DNA of 64,000 nt, from NCBI GenBank assembly GCA_030668485.1, contig DAOUTW010000014.1, positions 18,491 to 82,490 on the forward strand, written 5' to 3'. How positions within the stretch are numbered: the first letter of the stretch is position 1; every line of letters starts with the position of its first letter. Position numbers and translations under genes: made by a program. Origin of the DNA: Candidatus Zixiibacteriota bacterium (lineage in GTDB: Bacteria > Zixibacteria > MSB-5A5 > GN15 > JAAZOE01). The notes under the pieces are model-generated. The model had not been told where the DNA came from and searched no databases. It was given only the letters and a program-made list of their open reading frames with translations. This document shows positions 27,890-35,825 of this stretch, in pieces.

Positions 27890-29122
27890 ATGTTTTCTCG
27901 TATCAGTTCCACAAATAATCCAGTCTCAGGTAATCTATTGGCAAAGATAATTGCAGTCTTCATTGCATTTATTCTTTGCTATTCGTCCCTGCCGGCCGCC
28001 AATATTGTCGATGTCGGTATCACCTCCGACAACCAGCATGACACACTCTGGGTCGATTTGCCGAGCACCTTCGATATCCATATCGAAAACGATGTCAGAC
28101 TGGGTGGAATATCTCTCGGCTTTCAGTTCTGGTCCCCCGATGGCGCGGAATGGGAATGGCATGCGGTTCCCGGTGGATGGGGCCCGGTCGGTCCGGCAAC
28201 CGGGCTTGCCTGTGTCTCTGTCGTTCCCGGCAGCCGGATGGATCCCGTAGGCGATGTTTTCGATCTGACTTATCTGCTGGTCGACGAGCAAAACGTTGAT
28301 CAACTTGCCCGCGACACCATTTCCATTGGCGGTATAGCTCTGTTCAACTATCTCGAAGTCGGTCCCCTCGAGCACATGATCTCCTTCAATTTTATTCCCC
28401 ATTTGAATGACGTGGCCTCATCGGGGGAGATTTGCTTCGATACTGCATTCGTACCTCCGGCAGGTAATTTTATCTTCGCCGATGTTTTCGGGCATGTTTC
28501 TCCCCCGACAATCCCCTGGGAGTATGGCAGCAGATGCTGGCCGGTCAGAAGGCCTGGATATGTTGAAGGGGACGGCGATATCACTATCGACCCCGATCCG
28601 CTCTACGCCTATTATGCCTTTTCTCTCGACCAGCCGACCTTTACCGCGCACCTGGGAAACTTCACCGGCGGATATATAGCTGATGATCTCATCCCCGCAT
28701 CACTGACTATCAACGGATTAATAACACCCAAAACAGCGACGTTGATAAACTCCTTCCCCGGATTCACCGGCAAGGTCTGGGAACTGGCAATCAATACCAA
28801 AGAGTTCATTGACACTTATCCCCTCTGGTGGGACACCTCAATGGAGGACATTCTAATCTTAGGTGAATTTGGCGACGCCACTCCTCTAGGAGCTTTTGGC
28901 CAGTTTACCGCCATAGGCCACCGCTCCGGCGACGCCAACGGCGATGGCAATGTTGATGTCGGTGATATCGTAGCGCTTATCAACTATGTATACAGAGCCG
29001 GCGAACCGCCCCGGCCATGGGAAGCCGGCGACGCCAACGCCAGCGGCGCGGCTGATATTGGCGATGCTGTTTATCTGATCCATTATGTGTTTAAAAACGG
29101 CCCGCCGCCGACCCATCCGTGA
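27890..29122 (+). CDS. Secreted dockerin-type protein, first of three paralogues
   Basis: The 410 residues begin with a signal peptide ending near CYSSLPAAN. A beta-sandwich domain (about 40-200) contains FDIHIENDVRLGGISLGFQFW, VVPGSRMDPVGD and FVPPAGNFIFADVFGH. A second beta domain and a dockerin pair at the C-terminus follow (GDANGDGNVDVGDIVALINYVY and GDANASGAADIGDAVYLIHYVF, ending PPPTHP). The N-terminal domain is shared with the next two genes, and its hydrophobic strand pattern recalls cohesin-like modules. That resemblance is uncertain. The leader TTAGGAGGGAATTATG recurs in the paralogues. No enzymatic motif is seen. Confidence 0.72.
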   Translation: MFSRISSTNNPVSGNLLAKIIAVFIAFILCYSSLPAANIVDVGITSDNQHDTLWVDLPSTFDIHIENDVRLGGISLGFQFWSPDGAEWEWHAVPGGWGPVGPATGLACVSVVPGSRMDPVGDVFDLTYLLVDEQNVDQLARDTISIGGIALFNYLEVGPLEHMISFNFIPHLNDVASSGEICFDTAFVPPAGNFIFADVFGHVSPPTIPWEYGSRCWPVRRPGYVEGDGDITIDPDPLYAYYAFSLDQPTFTAHLGNFTGGYIADDLIPASLTINGLITPKTATLINSFPGFTGKVWELAINTKEFIDTYPLWWDTSMEDILILGEFGDATPLGAFGQFTAIGHRSGDANGDGNVDVGDIVALINYVYRAGEPPRPWEAGDANASGAADIGDAVYLIHYVFKNGPPPTHP

Positions 29123-29197
29123 TATTTAATATCACTGGCCGACGAGTGAGAAAATGAAATGGCAGAAGATTGTATGAACGTATTCCGGGAGGGAATT

Positions 29198-30430
29198 ATG
29201 TTTTTCCGAATTAATCAGTTAATCATTATCCTCACTTTAGCCGCTGCTGTTTTTATGCCTCATGGCCTCATGGCCGCGAACTCCGTCGATATCGAAATGA
29301 CCTGCGACGGCCAGCATGATACGATTTGGGTGTTTGATGAAGCGGGAAACCCCGTGCCATCGACCTTTGATATCTTAATCGAAAACGATGTGGGACTGGG
29401 TGGAATCAGCCTCGGCTTCAAAATCTGGACGCCGCGTCAGGCAGCCTGGGAATACCGCGATGTCAGTGATTCATTTGCCCTCCCGATCTCGGAAATCAAT
29501 TACCTGTCAGTTGTCCCCGGCAGCCGCCTTGATCCTCATAACGAAATCTTCGATATGACCGGATTGATGGTTAATGAGTATAGCATGGACGGCCTGGATC
29601 ATGACACCATCCTGATAGGTGGGGTATCCCTGTTCGGGGAACTACCGCCGGGCCCTCTCCAACACATGATGTCAATCCACTTTAAGGCTACAACTAATGA
29701 ACCGATATGTCCTTCTCAGCTAATATGTATCGATTCCGCCTTCGTTCCACCGGCAGGAAATTTCGTCTTTACCGACGCTGGTGGAAACACATTCATCCCT
29801 GAAGTTTTATGGGAAGACGGCGGCAAATGCTGGCCGGTAATTGATAATTACAATTACTACTTTAACAATGGGAAAGTCATTGTCGAACCGGATACCATTT
29901 ACGCCCGCGATGCCTATTCGGCCGAACCTGAAACAGTTACCGTCACCGTCGGATTCTCGTGCTATGAAGCCGAAGATATCATCGATTCCACCGTACGCAT
30001 TAGAGATTACGATTACAGTCTGGCACCGCTGTCGATGACCAGCGTCGACCCCATCACCGACTACAGCAATTCGGCCCTGCAAATGACTTTCGATATGACC
30101 GATCTCATTCTCGCCTATGATAACCTGTTCTGGGCACCGACCTGGAGACTGATAAACGTCACCGGCGCTTTCTATGATGGACGCTATATGGGCATGGACA
30201 CCTACGACCATGTCCTGTTCATCGGCCTTACCCCCGGAGACGCCAATGGCGACGACATCACCAATGTCGGCGATGTTGTCAAAATTGTCGCTTACCTCGA
30301 ACGAGGCGGCTCCGTACCGGTGCCATGGGAATGCGCCGACGCCGACGGCAATGGATCGGTGCAAATGGCCGATGCCGTCTATTTAATCAACTACATCTTC
30401 CGCCACGGCCCGCCACCGACTCACCCATGA
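29198..30430 (+). CDS. Secreted dockerin-type protein, second paralogue
   Basis: This 410-residue homologue of the preceding gene has a signal peptide (MFFRINQLIIILTLAAAVFMPHGLMAAN). The same FDILIENDVGLGGISLGFKIW block is followed by VVPGSRLDPHNEIFDMTG and SAFVPPAGNFVFTDAGG. A dockerin pair ends the protein (GDANGDDITNVGDVVKIVAYLE and DADGNGSVQMADAVYLINYIF, ending PPPTHP). It is closer to the third copy than to the first. The ATG at 29198 is preceded by GGAGGGAATT, the same leader as its neighbours, so a 13-codon longer frame is rejected. It is probably exported and surface-associated. Its role is unknown. Confidence 0.72.
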   Translation: MFFRINQLIIILTLAAAVFMPHGLMAANSVDIEMTCDGQHDTIWVFDEAGNPVPSTFDILIENDVGLGGISLGFKIWTPRQAAWEYRDVSDSFALPISEINYLSVVPGSRLDPHNEIFDMTGLMVNEYSMDGLDHDTILIGGVSLFGELPPGPLQHMMSIHFKATTNEPICPSQLICIDSAFVPPAGNFVFTDAGGNTFIPEVLWEDGGKCWPVIDNYNYYFNNGKVIVEPDTIYARDAYSAEPETVTVTVGFSCYEAEDIIDSTVRIRDYDYSLAPLSMTSVDPITDYSNSALQMTFDMTDLILAYDNLFWAPTWRLINVTGAFYDGRYMGMDTYDHVLFIGLTPGDANGDDITNVGDVVKIVAYLERGGSVPVPWECADADGNGSVQMADAVYLINYIFRHGPPPTHP

Positions 30431-30455
30431 TGTTCAGGTAATTTGAGAGGGAATT

Positions 30456-31661
30456 ATGTATTTGCTAATCAATCGAATAATCATTGTCCTCGCATTGACC
30501 GCCGTTGTTTTTATCCCTCATGAGCTTGAAGCCGTCAATTCAGTGGACATCGAAATGACCAGCCATCGACAGCACGATACTTTATGGATTAACGGCCTGG
30601 GTGACCCGGTCCCGGCCACCTTCGACATCTACATTGAAAACGATATCGGATTGGGGGGCATCAGCCTTGGCTTCAAGATATGGACACCGGACGAGGCAGG
30701 CTGGGAATACCGCGATGTCAGCGATTCATTCGCACTCCCGGACTCGGAGTTTAATTACCTCTCAGTTGTCCCCGGCAGTCGCCTTGATCCGCCCAATGAG
30801 GCCTTTGATCTGACTGGTCTGCTGATCACCGAAAAAAGTATGGACGGTCAGAATCATGATACCATCCAAATTGGCGGTATTTCCATTATGGATTCGCTTC
30901 CGCCGGGGCCTCGTGAACATATGATGTCAATCCATTTTAATCCCGAAGTGCCAGGTTGGCAAAGTCATATCTGCTTCGATACCACCTTTGTACCGCCATC
31001 CGGAAATTTCGTCTTCGTAGATACCAAAGGTCATACCTTTGCACCAGATATCCTATGGGAATACGGCAGTAAATGCTGGGTGGTAGCCAATGCTCCCATT
31101 TATAACAATGGAAAAGTCACGGTCGAACCGGACACTATCAATGCCCGTGACGCCTATTCCGGTGAACCCAAAACCGTCATCATCCGCGTCGGGTTTTCGT
31201 GGTATGAAGCCGAAGATATTGCCACGGTTCATGTAAACTATAGTCTTGATTTGACACCACTGTCTACATCAATAATCGACTCCTTTCCCGGTTATTCCGG
31301 TTCGGTTCTGGAAATGATTTTTGATATGAGCGATTTTATCCTCACCTATGATGATCTCTGGTGGGGCACAACAATGCAATTTGTACGTGTCTCTGGCTAT
31401 TTCTATGATGGCAACAACATGGATCTGGATACGTACCACATTATTCCCGCCATCGGCCTTACCCCCGGTGACGCCAATGGCGATGATATCGCCAATGTCG
31501 GCGATGTTGTCCGAATCATCGATTACCTTGAGCGAGGCGGCGCCGTACCGGTACCATGGGAAACAGCCGACGCCGACGGCAACGGAACGGTGCAAATGGC
31601 CGACGTCGTCTATCTAATCAACTACATCTTCCGCCACGGCCCGCCGCCCAATCATCCATAA
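30456..31661 (+). CDS. Secreted dockerin-type protein, third paralogue
   Basis: The 401 residues follow the second paralogue closely: signal peptide (MYLLINRIIIVLALTAVVF), FDIYIENDIGLGGISLGFKIW, SVVPGSRLDPPNEAFDLTG, TFVPPSGNFVFVD and a dockerin pair with DADGNGTVQMADVVYLINYIF, ending PPPNHP. It starts 25 nt after the previous stop with the same GAGGGAATTATG leader, so the array arose by tandem duplication including the ribosome site. All three are probably cotranscribed or coordinately expressed. The function is unknown. Confidence 0.72.
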   Translation: MYLLINRIIIVLALTAVVFIPHELEAVNSVDIEMTSHRQHDTLWINGLGDPVPATFDIYIENDIGLGGISLGFKIWTPDEAGWEYRDVSDSFALPDSEFNYLSVVPGSRLDPPNEAFDLTGLLITEKSMDGQNHDTIQIGGISIMDSLPPGPREHMMSIHFNPEVPGWQSHICFDTTFVPPSGNFVFVDTKGHTFAPDILWEYGSKCWVVANAPIYNNGKVTVEPDTINARDAYSGEPKTVIIRVGFSWYEAEDIATVHVNYSLDLTPLSTSIIDSFPGYSGSVLEMIFDMSDFILTYDDLWWGTTMQFVRVSGYFYDGNNMDLDTYHIIPAIGLTPGDANGDDIANVGDVVRIIDYLERGGAVPVPWETADADGNGTVQMADVVYLINYIFRHGPPPNHP

Positions 31662-31712
31662 GAGTGCTCTCCATCGGTGGTGGGTGGCGCCAATTCGCTT
31701 CATTCTGGATTT

Positions 31713-31751
31713 TCGGTCATCCCGGCGAAGCATAAAACCGGCCCCTGCCGG
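31713..31751. repeat. Dispersed hairpin repeat, family A (copy 1)
   Basis: GGTCATCCCGGCGAAGCATAAAA is followed by CCGGCCCCTGCCGG, a stem CCGGC/GCCGG. It matches the constant part GTCATCC-GCGA-AGC-AAAA seen in the other copies. Confidence 0.65.
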
Positions 31752-33017
31752 CTACTCCAATTTCTCCCACGATATCTTTTTTGTCGGAACAACTAAAAAG
31801 TCGTTTACCTGAGGAATAATTTCCTTCAGGCCAAACTGATCCTTTACTACCACCGCATCCCAGCCGACATTGCCGTTGGTGATTTTATAAATTGTAAAAT
31901 GATCTTCCCGGTGCCGTGGCCGGTATACTTCTCCCTCATGCCGCTTACGCACCGGTATGCAGAAAAGAACCGCCCGTCCGATCTGAACATTCTCGAGATC
32001 ATCATGCCACTGATCCGACAAATGAACTGTCGCCCCGACCGGTGCTGAATTACTCACCTTGTAGCATTTACAATGATCGACAGATATTGGAATCCTGGAC
32101 TCCTCATCGGCACCCTTGGCCGCCGGGGCCATCATTAACTTCGGTTCCCCCAACTGAAACGTCGTGGATTCGAATTGGTTTTCGATATCGACCGTGTACT
32201 GATCAAATTCGTCAGGCGCGTCAATCTTATAAAAGGTATAATGAGCCGTCTGCTTATTGATCTCTCCTCCGTCTTTGGCAACCGGATTGGCGAAGGCGAC
32301 TAAATCCAAAAGATGGGTCGGCAGAAAAGTTCCCTCGTCAAATTGACCGGACAAAGCTACATAGTCATCGAACCCCAAAGGATCTGCCAGTTTATAACCA
32401 TGGAAATGGTCCATCGCCGCTGTTATTACCCGCATCTGATCGGTAACACCGTATAATGGAAGATGTACTTCTATTTCCCGGATATTTCTGAGAGTGATGA
32501 TATCCTCGCCTCTATATGTTTTTAGACCGCGCATGCTTTCATCATATGGATATATAACCCCGGTATGCCCCAAATCGCCATCGCTGATATCGAGATTATC
32601 ATCATCAATTATTATACCCAGGATCGGCTCCTCGAATTTTACCGTTCCTCGAAATTCGATCAGGGCCTCTCCTACCTGGTCGGCATGGATGTAATAACTG
32701 TTGACCATCGTCCCGGCTGAAACTATACCGGGGGTCAGCGGAGTGGCCGCATCGTATGTATTATTGGCTGTGATATCCACTGCGATGTCGTTAGGAAGTT
32801 TAAATGCATACTTTTCCTGAAATATGACTATCTCGTCATCACTTGCCTTTGCTTCCGGACGCAAATCTGCCGGCGGTGAAGTATAGATAACAAATTGCGG
32901 ATCAGCTTTTCGTATACCTCCTGTTACCGGTGAAACGGATGCCACTATAATTAGCATCGTAAAAAGTATCAAAATGATACCTTTTCCCTCAACATGTTCG
33001 TGGCTAAATTCCGGCAT
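31752..33017 (-). CDS. Secreted protein with four ~48-residue tandem repeats
   Basis: The 421-residue protein has an N-terminal hydrophobic export segment (GIILILFTMLIIVASVSPVTG). A beta-rich domain follows (about 60-160), with VKFEEPILGIIIDDDNLDISD. The C-terminal half contains four tandem repeats of the pattern (D/A)H-x3-YK...V-x-(D/S/N)Q(F/W)...P-x-K: DHFHGYKL...GQF, AHYTFYKI...NQF, DHCKCYKV...DQW and DHFTIYKI...DQF. This repeat recurs in secreted proteins of related candidate phyla as I recall, with no known activity. GAGGCAGGAG lies upstream of the ATG. It is transcribed towards the dockerin genes and has no operon partner. The function is unknown. Confidence 0.7.
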   Translation of the reverse strand: MPEFSHEHVEGKGIILILFTMLIIVASVSPVTGGIRKADPQFVIYTSPPADLRPEAKASDDEIVIFQEKYAFKLPNDIAVDITANNTYDAATPLTPGIVSAGTMVNSYYIHADQVGEALIEFRGTVKFEEPILGIIIDDDNLDISDGDLGHTGVIYPYDESMRGLKTYRGEDIITLRNIREIEVHLPLYGVTDQMRVITAAMDHFHGYKLADPLGFDDYVALSGQFDEGTFLPTHLLDLVAFANPVAKDGGEINKQTAHYTFYKIDAPDEFDQYTVDIENQFESTTFQLGEPKLMMAPAAKGADEESRIPISVDHCKCYKVSNSAPVGATVHLSDQWHDDLENVQIGRAVLFCIPVRKRHEGEVYRPRHREDHFTIYKITNGNVGWDAVVVKDQFGLKEIIPQVNDFLVVPTKKISWEKLE

Positions 33018-33221
33018 GCTCCTGCCTCCTCTATGAATGTTTAAATGTAATATTAGTCGCCGACGCCTTTAACCGACGGGAACGAATACTATGAACAAAT
33101 TGTCAATAAAATCAAAACGCACCAGATGCTGAATCAACAGATATAATTACTATATAGACCGGTTTAATCAATGTCAAGGATTATTATTCTATTTTGAAAC
33201 TATTAGCTTCAATAAGGACGC

Positions 33222-33253
33222 CGGGCGCCACCCTCATACCTGTTTGAGGATAT
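33222..33253. repeat. Dispersed hairpin repeat, family C (copy 1)
   Basis: GGGCGCCACCCTCATACCTG is followed by TTTGAGGATAT. It matches a second copy at 43474-43505 (GGGTGGCACCCTCAAACTTG then TTTGGGGGTGT), with the stem CCTCA/TGAGG against CCTCAAAC/GTTTGGGG. Confidence 0.6.
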
Positions 33254-33276
33254 TTCTATTCGTGGATATTTGTGCG

Positions 33277-33300
33277 CGGTCAGGAATCCTTTCCTGACCG
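33277..33300. repeat. Perfect hairpin CGGTCAGGAA/TTCCTGACCG
   Basis: Ten perfect base pairs with a 4-nt loop TCCT. It stands in non-coding DNA without a T-run, so a simple terminator is unlikely. Confidence 0.65.
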
Positions 33301-33318
33301 TCCCCTTCCTGAATATCC

Positions 33319-33441
33319 GGTCATCTTAGCGATAGCCAATAAACAGGCCCCTGCCTGCGACAGCCAAAAACCGGCCCTTGCCGCCTGGCGACAGCAGCAA
33401 ACGGGCTTTTGCCCGGCGACAGCGAAAAATAGGCTTCTATC
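33319..33441. repeat. Family A hairpin repeats, tandem array of four units
   Basis: Four units share GCGA(C/T)AGC followed by an A-rich linker and then a hairpin whose stem differs each time: CAGGC/GCCTG, CGGC/GCCG, CGGGC/GCCCG, and a degenerate TAGGC unit. Pairing is kept while the bases change. Confidence 0.75.
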
Positions 33442-33494
33442 TGGTGGCGCACCTGACCATTCTTATGATCGGGTGCGGATTCATATGATCTTAC

Positions 33495-33544
33495 CTTATA
33501 AAACAGGCCCCTGCCTGTAGGCGGCAGATCCCCTGATCTGCCGC
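33495..33544. repeat. Two adjacent hairpins, one family A-like
   Basis: ACAGGC/GCCTGT (33503-33518) repeats the stem of the first unit of the family A array. GCGGCAGATC/GATCTGCCGC (33521-33544) is a perfect 10-bp hairpin with loop CCCT. Confidence 0.6.
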
Positions 33545-33673
33545 AGCGATAATATCATTCTCGTGGCCGGTAGTTGGGGTAGCCCACACGTTTATTCTTA
33601 TGACGTGTGAGTTTATATTAAGATTTCATTTTCGGGATTAAATCAAATGCTATACAAGATATCGCTATCTGAA

Positions 33674-33703
33674 CCCACACGCCCACAAGAGCGGGCGTGT
33701 GGG
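33674..33703. repeat. Perfect 11-bp hairpin CCCACACGCCC/GGGCGTGTGGG
   Basis: The stem is perfect with an 8-nt loop (ACAAGAGC). It lies about 60 bp past the stop of the FG-GAP gene and has no T-run. Confidence 0.6.
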
Positions 33704-33762
33704 GCACTATCAGACATTCCTTCCTGACGCCATCCATAGCTCATGAGAAACTTGGATCTTTC

Positions 33763-35346
33763 TTATTTCCTGAGGGGCGGGCCACAAATTGAAAGCCAAC
33801 TCAGGCAATCGCATGGCGGCGGACCACCATTAAAGACGTACGACATAATATATACGGCATCGCCCACGTTGCAGGTACAATCAACACAATTGGCGTCTCC
33901 GCTACAATTTGGATATGGTACCGGTTCCGGCCCGCCTTTAAAAACATATGAAATAATGTAAACCGCGTCCCCAACATTGACTGTTCCATCACCGTTTGCA
34001 TCGCCAGGAATACATACATCATCCGTAATTTCCTGTATAACACTACAATCAGACCCCGCATAGATATAAGCTTGGCCGGGGCCATTCAGAATTAATGGAG
34101 GTGGTGTTGATTCAGCATAAATTGCGCCGACCAGGAAATCATTGATATCGTCGCCATCCCATAATCCGCCGCCGGAAACCGAATAGCCGAACTTATCCTT
34201 TTCGTTTTCACCCGGGATTACACATTTTGTTGTCCATAGATCAGGTGTTGTCCAATTAATAAAAACCTTTGCCTTGCCTTTATTATTATCCGCGCCCGGT
34301 GCCCCGGAGATAAAGTCAGCACTGTTATCAGAGTTAATATCTCCCAAGCCGGAAATGGAAATACCTAAGCTATCCCCCTCGGCATCCCCATATTCACGTC
34401 CAATACAATCGCACAGCTCCCCAAGACCCGGCAAATCACGAAATGCATACGCAGCCCCCCGACCGTTATCCCGCCCGGGCGATCCGGCAAGAAAATCATC
34501 TCTATCTCCTGCATTGATGCGCCCGGCATCGGAAACCGACCACCCCAAATATGCATTTTCTGTGCCGCCATATTGCCAGCATAAAACATCTCCCCCCGGC
34601 TCATAACCCGAAATCAAATATATTCTTCCATTGTTGTCATAGATTCCATCATAGAACGGTGCCCCCACGATTATATCTGCATGGCCATCGTCATTCGCGT
34701 CCCCAGCCGCAGATACGGCATATCCAAGGCTATCGCCTACATGCTCACCGTTATCCAAATAGCATATATCCCATTCGCATCCCCGATAAACGTATACCTT
34801 CCCTTTACCGTCAAGCGCGCCGGGAGCACCGATCACGAAATCAACGCAGCCGTCAAGACAGAAATCACCGGCCTCGGAAACCGAAAAGCCAAACAGATCA
34901 CCATCGGCTTCTCCGGAATATTCCTGAATTAATTCGAAGGTCTCGCCGGAATAGATATATGCCTTACCTCGGTTTTCACCATGTTTGGGCGCCCCCACAA
35001 TGAAATCCGTTTTACCATCAAGATTGACGTCTCCAATACATGAGACCGAAAAACCGAACTCATCGTACCAGGATTCACCCAAAATAACATAAACCAAACG
35101 GTTGTCCGCTCCTGAAAAAATATAGACGCGACCGCCGTCACATTCGAACTTGGGCGCGCCTACGAGAATATCGGCAATACCGTCACCCGTTAAATCACAG
35201 GTTCCGTCAACCGAACGGCCGAATTTATTAATAGTCATCCCGGAACACGTTGAATCCCCCGAATCGGCATAAACGCTTGCAGAGCAAAATGCAAACGCCA
35301 ACGCCATGATTATGGCAGCTATCCTTGTCAATGATTGTTCATACAT
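33763..35346 (-). CDS. Secreted FG-GAP (integrin-alpha-like) propeller protein with dockerin tail
   Basis: The 527-residue protein has a signal peptide (MYEQSLTRIAAIIMALAFAFCSASVYA). Seven FG-GAP/VCBS blades follow, each with a calcium loop and Gly-Ala-Pro: DLTGDGIADILVGAPKF, DVNLDGKTDFIVGAPKH, DFCLDGCVDFVIGAPGA, DANDDGHADIIVGAPFY, RINAGDRDDFLAGSPGR, DINSDNSADFISGAPGA and GDDINDFLVGA. Together they would form a beta-propeller like that of integrin alpha chains, used in adhesion. The C-terminus carries two dockerin repeats (GDANGDGTVNVGDAVYIISYVFKGG and DCTCNVGDAVYIMSYVFNGG). A GGGAGG site precedes the ATG. The gene lies downstream of the cytochrome operon region, with 479 bp between. Surface adhesion is inferred from the fold only. 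Confidence 0.85.
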   Translation of the reverse strand: MYEQSLTRIAAIIMALAFAFCSASVYADSGDSTCSGMTINKFGRSVDGTCDLTGDGIADILVGAPKFECDGGRVYIFSGADNRLVYVILGESWYDEFGFSVSCIGDVNLDGKTDFIVGAPKHGENRGKAYIYSGETFELIQEYSGEADGDLFGFSVSEAGDFCLDGCVDFVIGAPGALDGKGKVYVYRGCEWDICYLDNGEHVGDSLGYAVSAAGDANDDGHADIIVGAPFYDGIYDNNGRIYLISGYEPGGDVLCWQYGGTENAYLGWSVSDAGRINAGDRDDFLAGSPGRDNGRGAAYAFRDLPGLGELCDCIGREYGDAEGDSLGISISGLGDINSDNSADFISGAPGADNNKGKAKVFINWTTPDLWTTKCVIPGENEKDKFGYSVSGGGLWDGDDINDFLVGAIYAESTPPPLILNGPGQAYIYAGSDCSVIQEITDDVCIPGDANGDGTVNVGDAVYIISYVFKGGPEPVPYPNCSGDANCVDCTCNVGDAVYIMSYVFNGGPPPCDCLSWLSICGPPLRK

Positions 35347-35685
35347 GACCTAAAACCTCCCTCATAAAATATTAGTAGGACTTTCCTAGATGTTTTCTTG
35401 AGTGCTATCTGTAATGATAGTAGCAAACCGTAGTTCTTTTGATTTACCCTCCCCCTTTGGGGGACAAATACCCCGGCCGCGAAATAACACAGTGTATTTA
35501 CACCACGCCGGGCTATTTTGATCTGACTCTATTCGTAGATTATGCCTAAGAAGTCTGTTCTCAATATATATAACGAATAAACATCGTGGATGTCAAATAA
35601 TATTTTCCAAAAATAGTGCATTTTATCTTGAATTAATTCTGACGGGGGGCCGCGATCTCTGATCGCGGTTTACAAACTCAGCTTC

Positions 35686-35733
35686 AGGTCCATCCTCGCG
35701 ACAGCCTAAAAGTGGCCCCCGCACCCTGCCGGT
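35686..35733. repeat. Dispersed hairpin repeat, family A
   Basis: GGTCCATCCTCGCGACAGCC is followed by TAAAAGTGGCCCCCGCACCC. It has the constant GCGACAGCC-AAAA linker of the family and an imperfect GTG/CAC stem. Confidence 0.65.
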
Positions 35734-35771
35734 TATCCGTACGCCGAACAGTCTCTAGAGAATCACCCCCT

Positions 35772-35817
35772 GCGATTGATCATCCTGGCGACAGCCCAAA
35801 AAGCGGCCACTGCCGCC
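35772..35817. repeat. Dispersed hairpin repeat, family A
   Basis: GCGATTGATCATCCTGGCGA is followed by CAGCCCAAAAAGCGGCCACTGCCGCC. The stem is GCGGC/GCCGC, differing from the GTGGC/GCCAC copies by paired changes. Confidence 0.75.
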
Positions 35818-35825
35818 TTTGGCGG

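Larger units (their letters stand above)
33018..33762. other. 745-bp intergenic region packed with hairpin repeats
   Basis: No credible gene is seen. The region holds a family C hairpin (33222-33253), perfect hairpins at 33277-33300, 33503-33518, 33521-33544 and 33674-33703, and four tandem family A units (33319-33441). The promoter of the repeat protein probably lies near 33020-33150, but no clear boxes were found. Confidence 0.7.
35347..35825. other. 479-bp intergenic region with hairpins and two family A repeats
   Basis: No gene is seen. It contains CCCCTTTGGGG near 35450, a perfect CCGCGATC/GATCGCGG hairpin (35650-35668) and two family A copies. Confidence 0.6.

Noticed and set aside
33319..33441. 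Possible CRISPR array (several short similar units)
   Set aside because: Units are directly adjacent without unique spacers, stems vary instead of repeats being constant, and no cas genes are present.
34551..35003. 150-codon plus-strand frame rich in His and Arg
   Set aside because: It is a shadow of the FG-GAP gene on the other strand.
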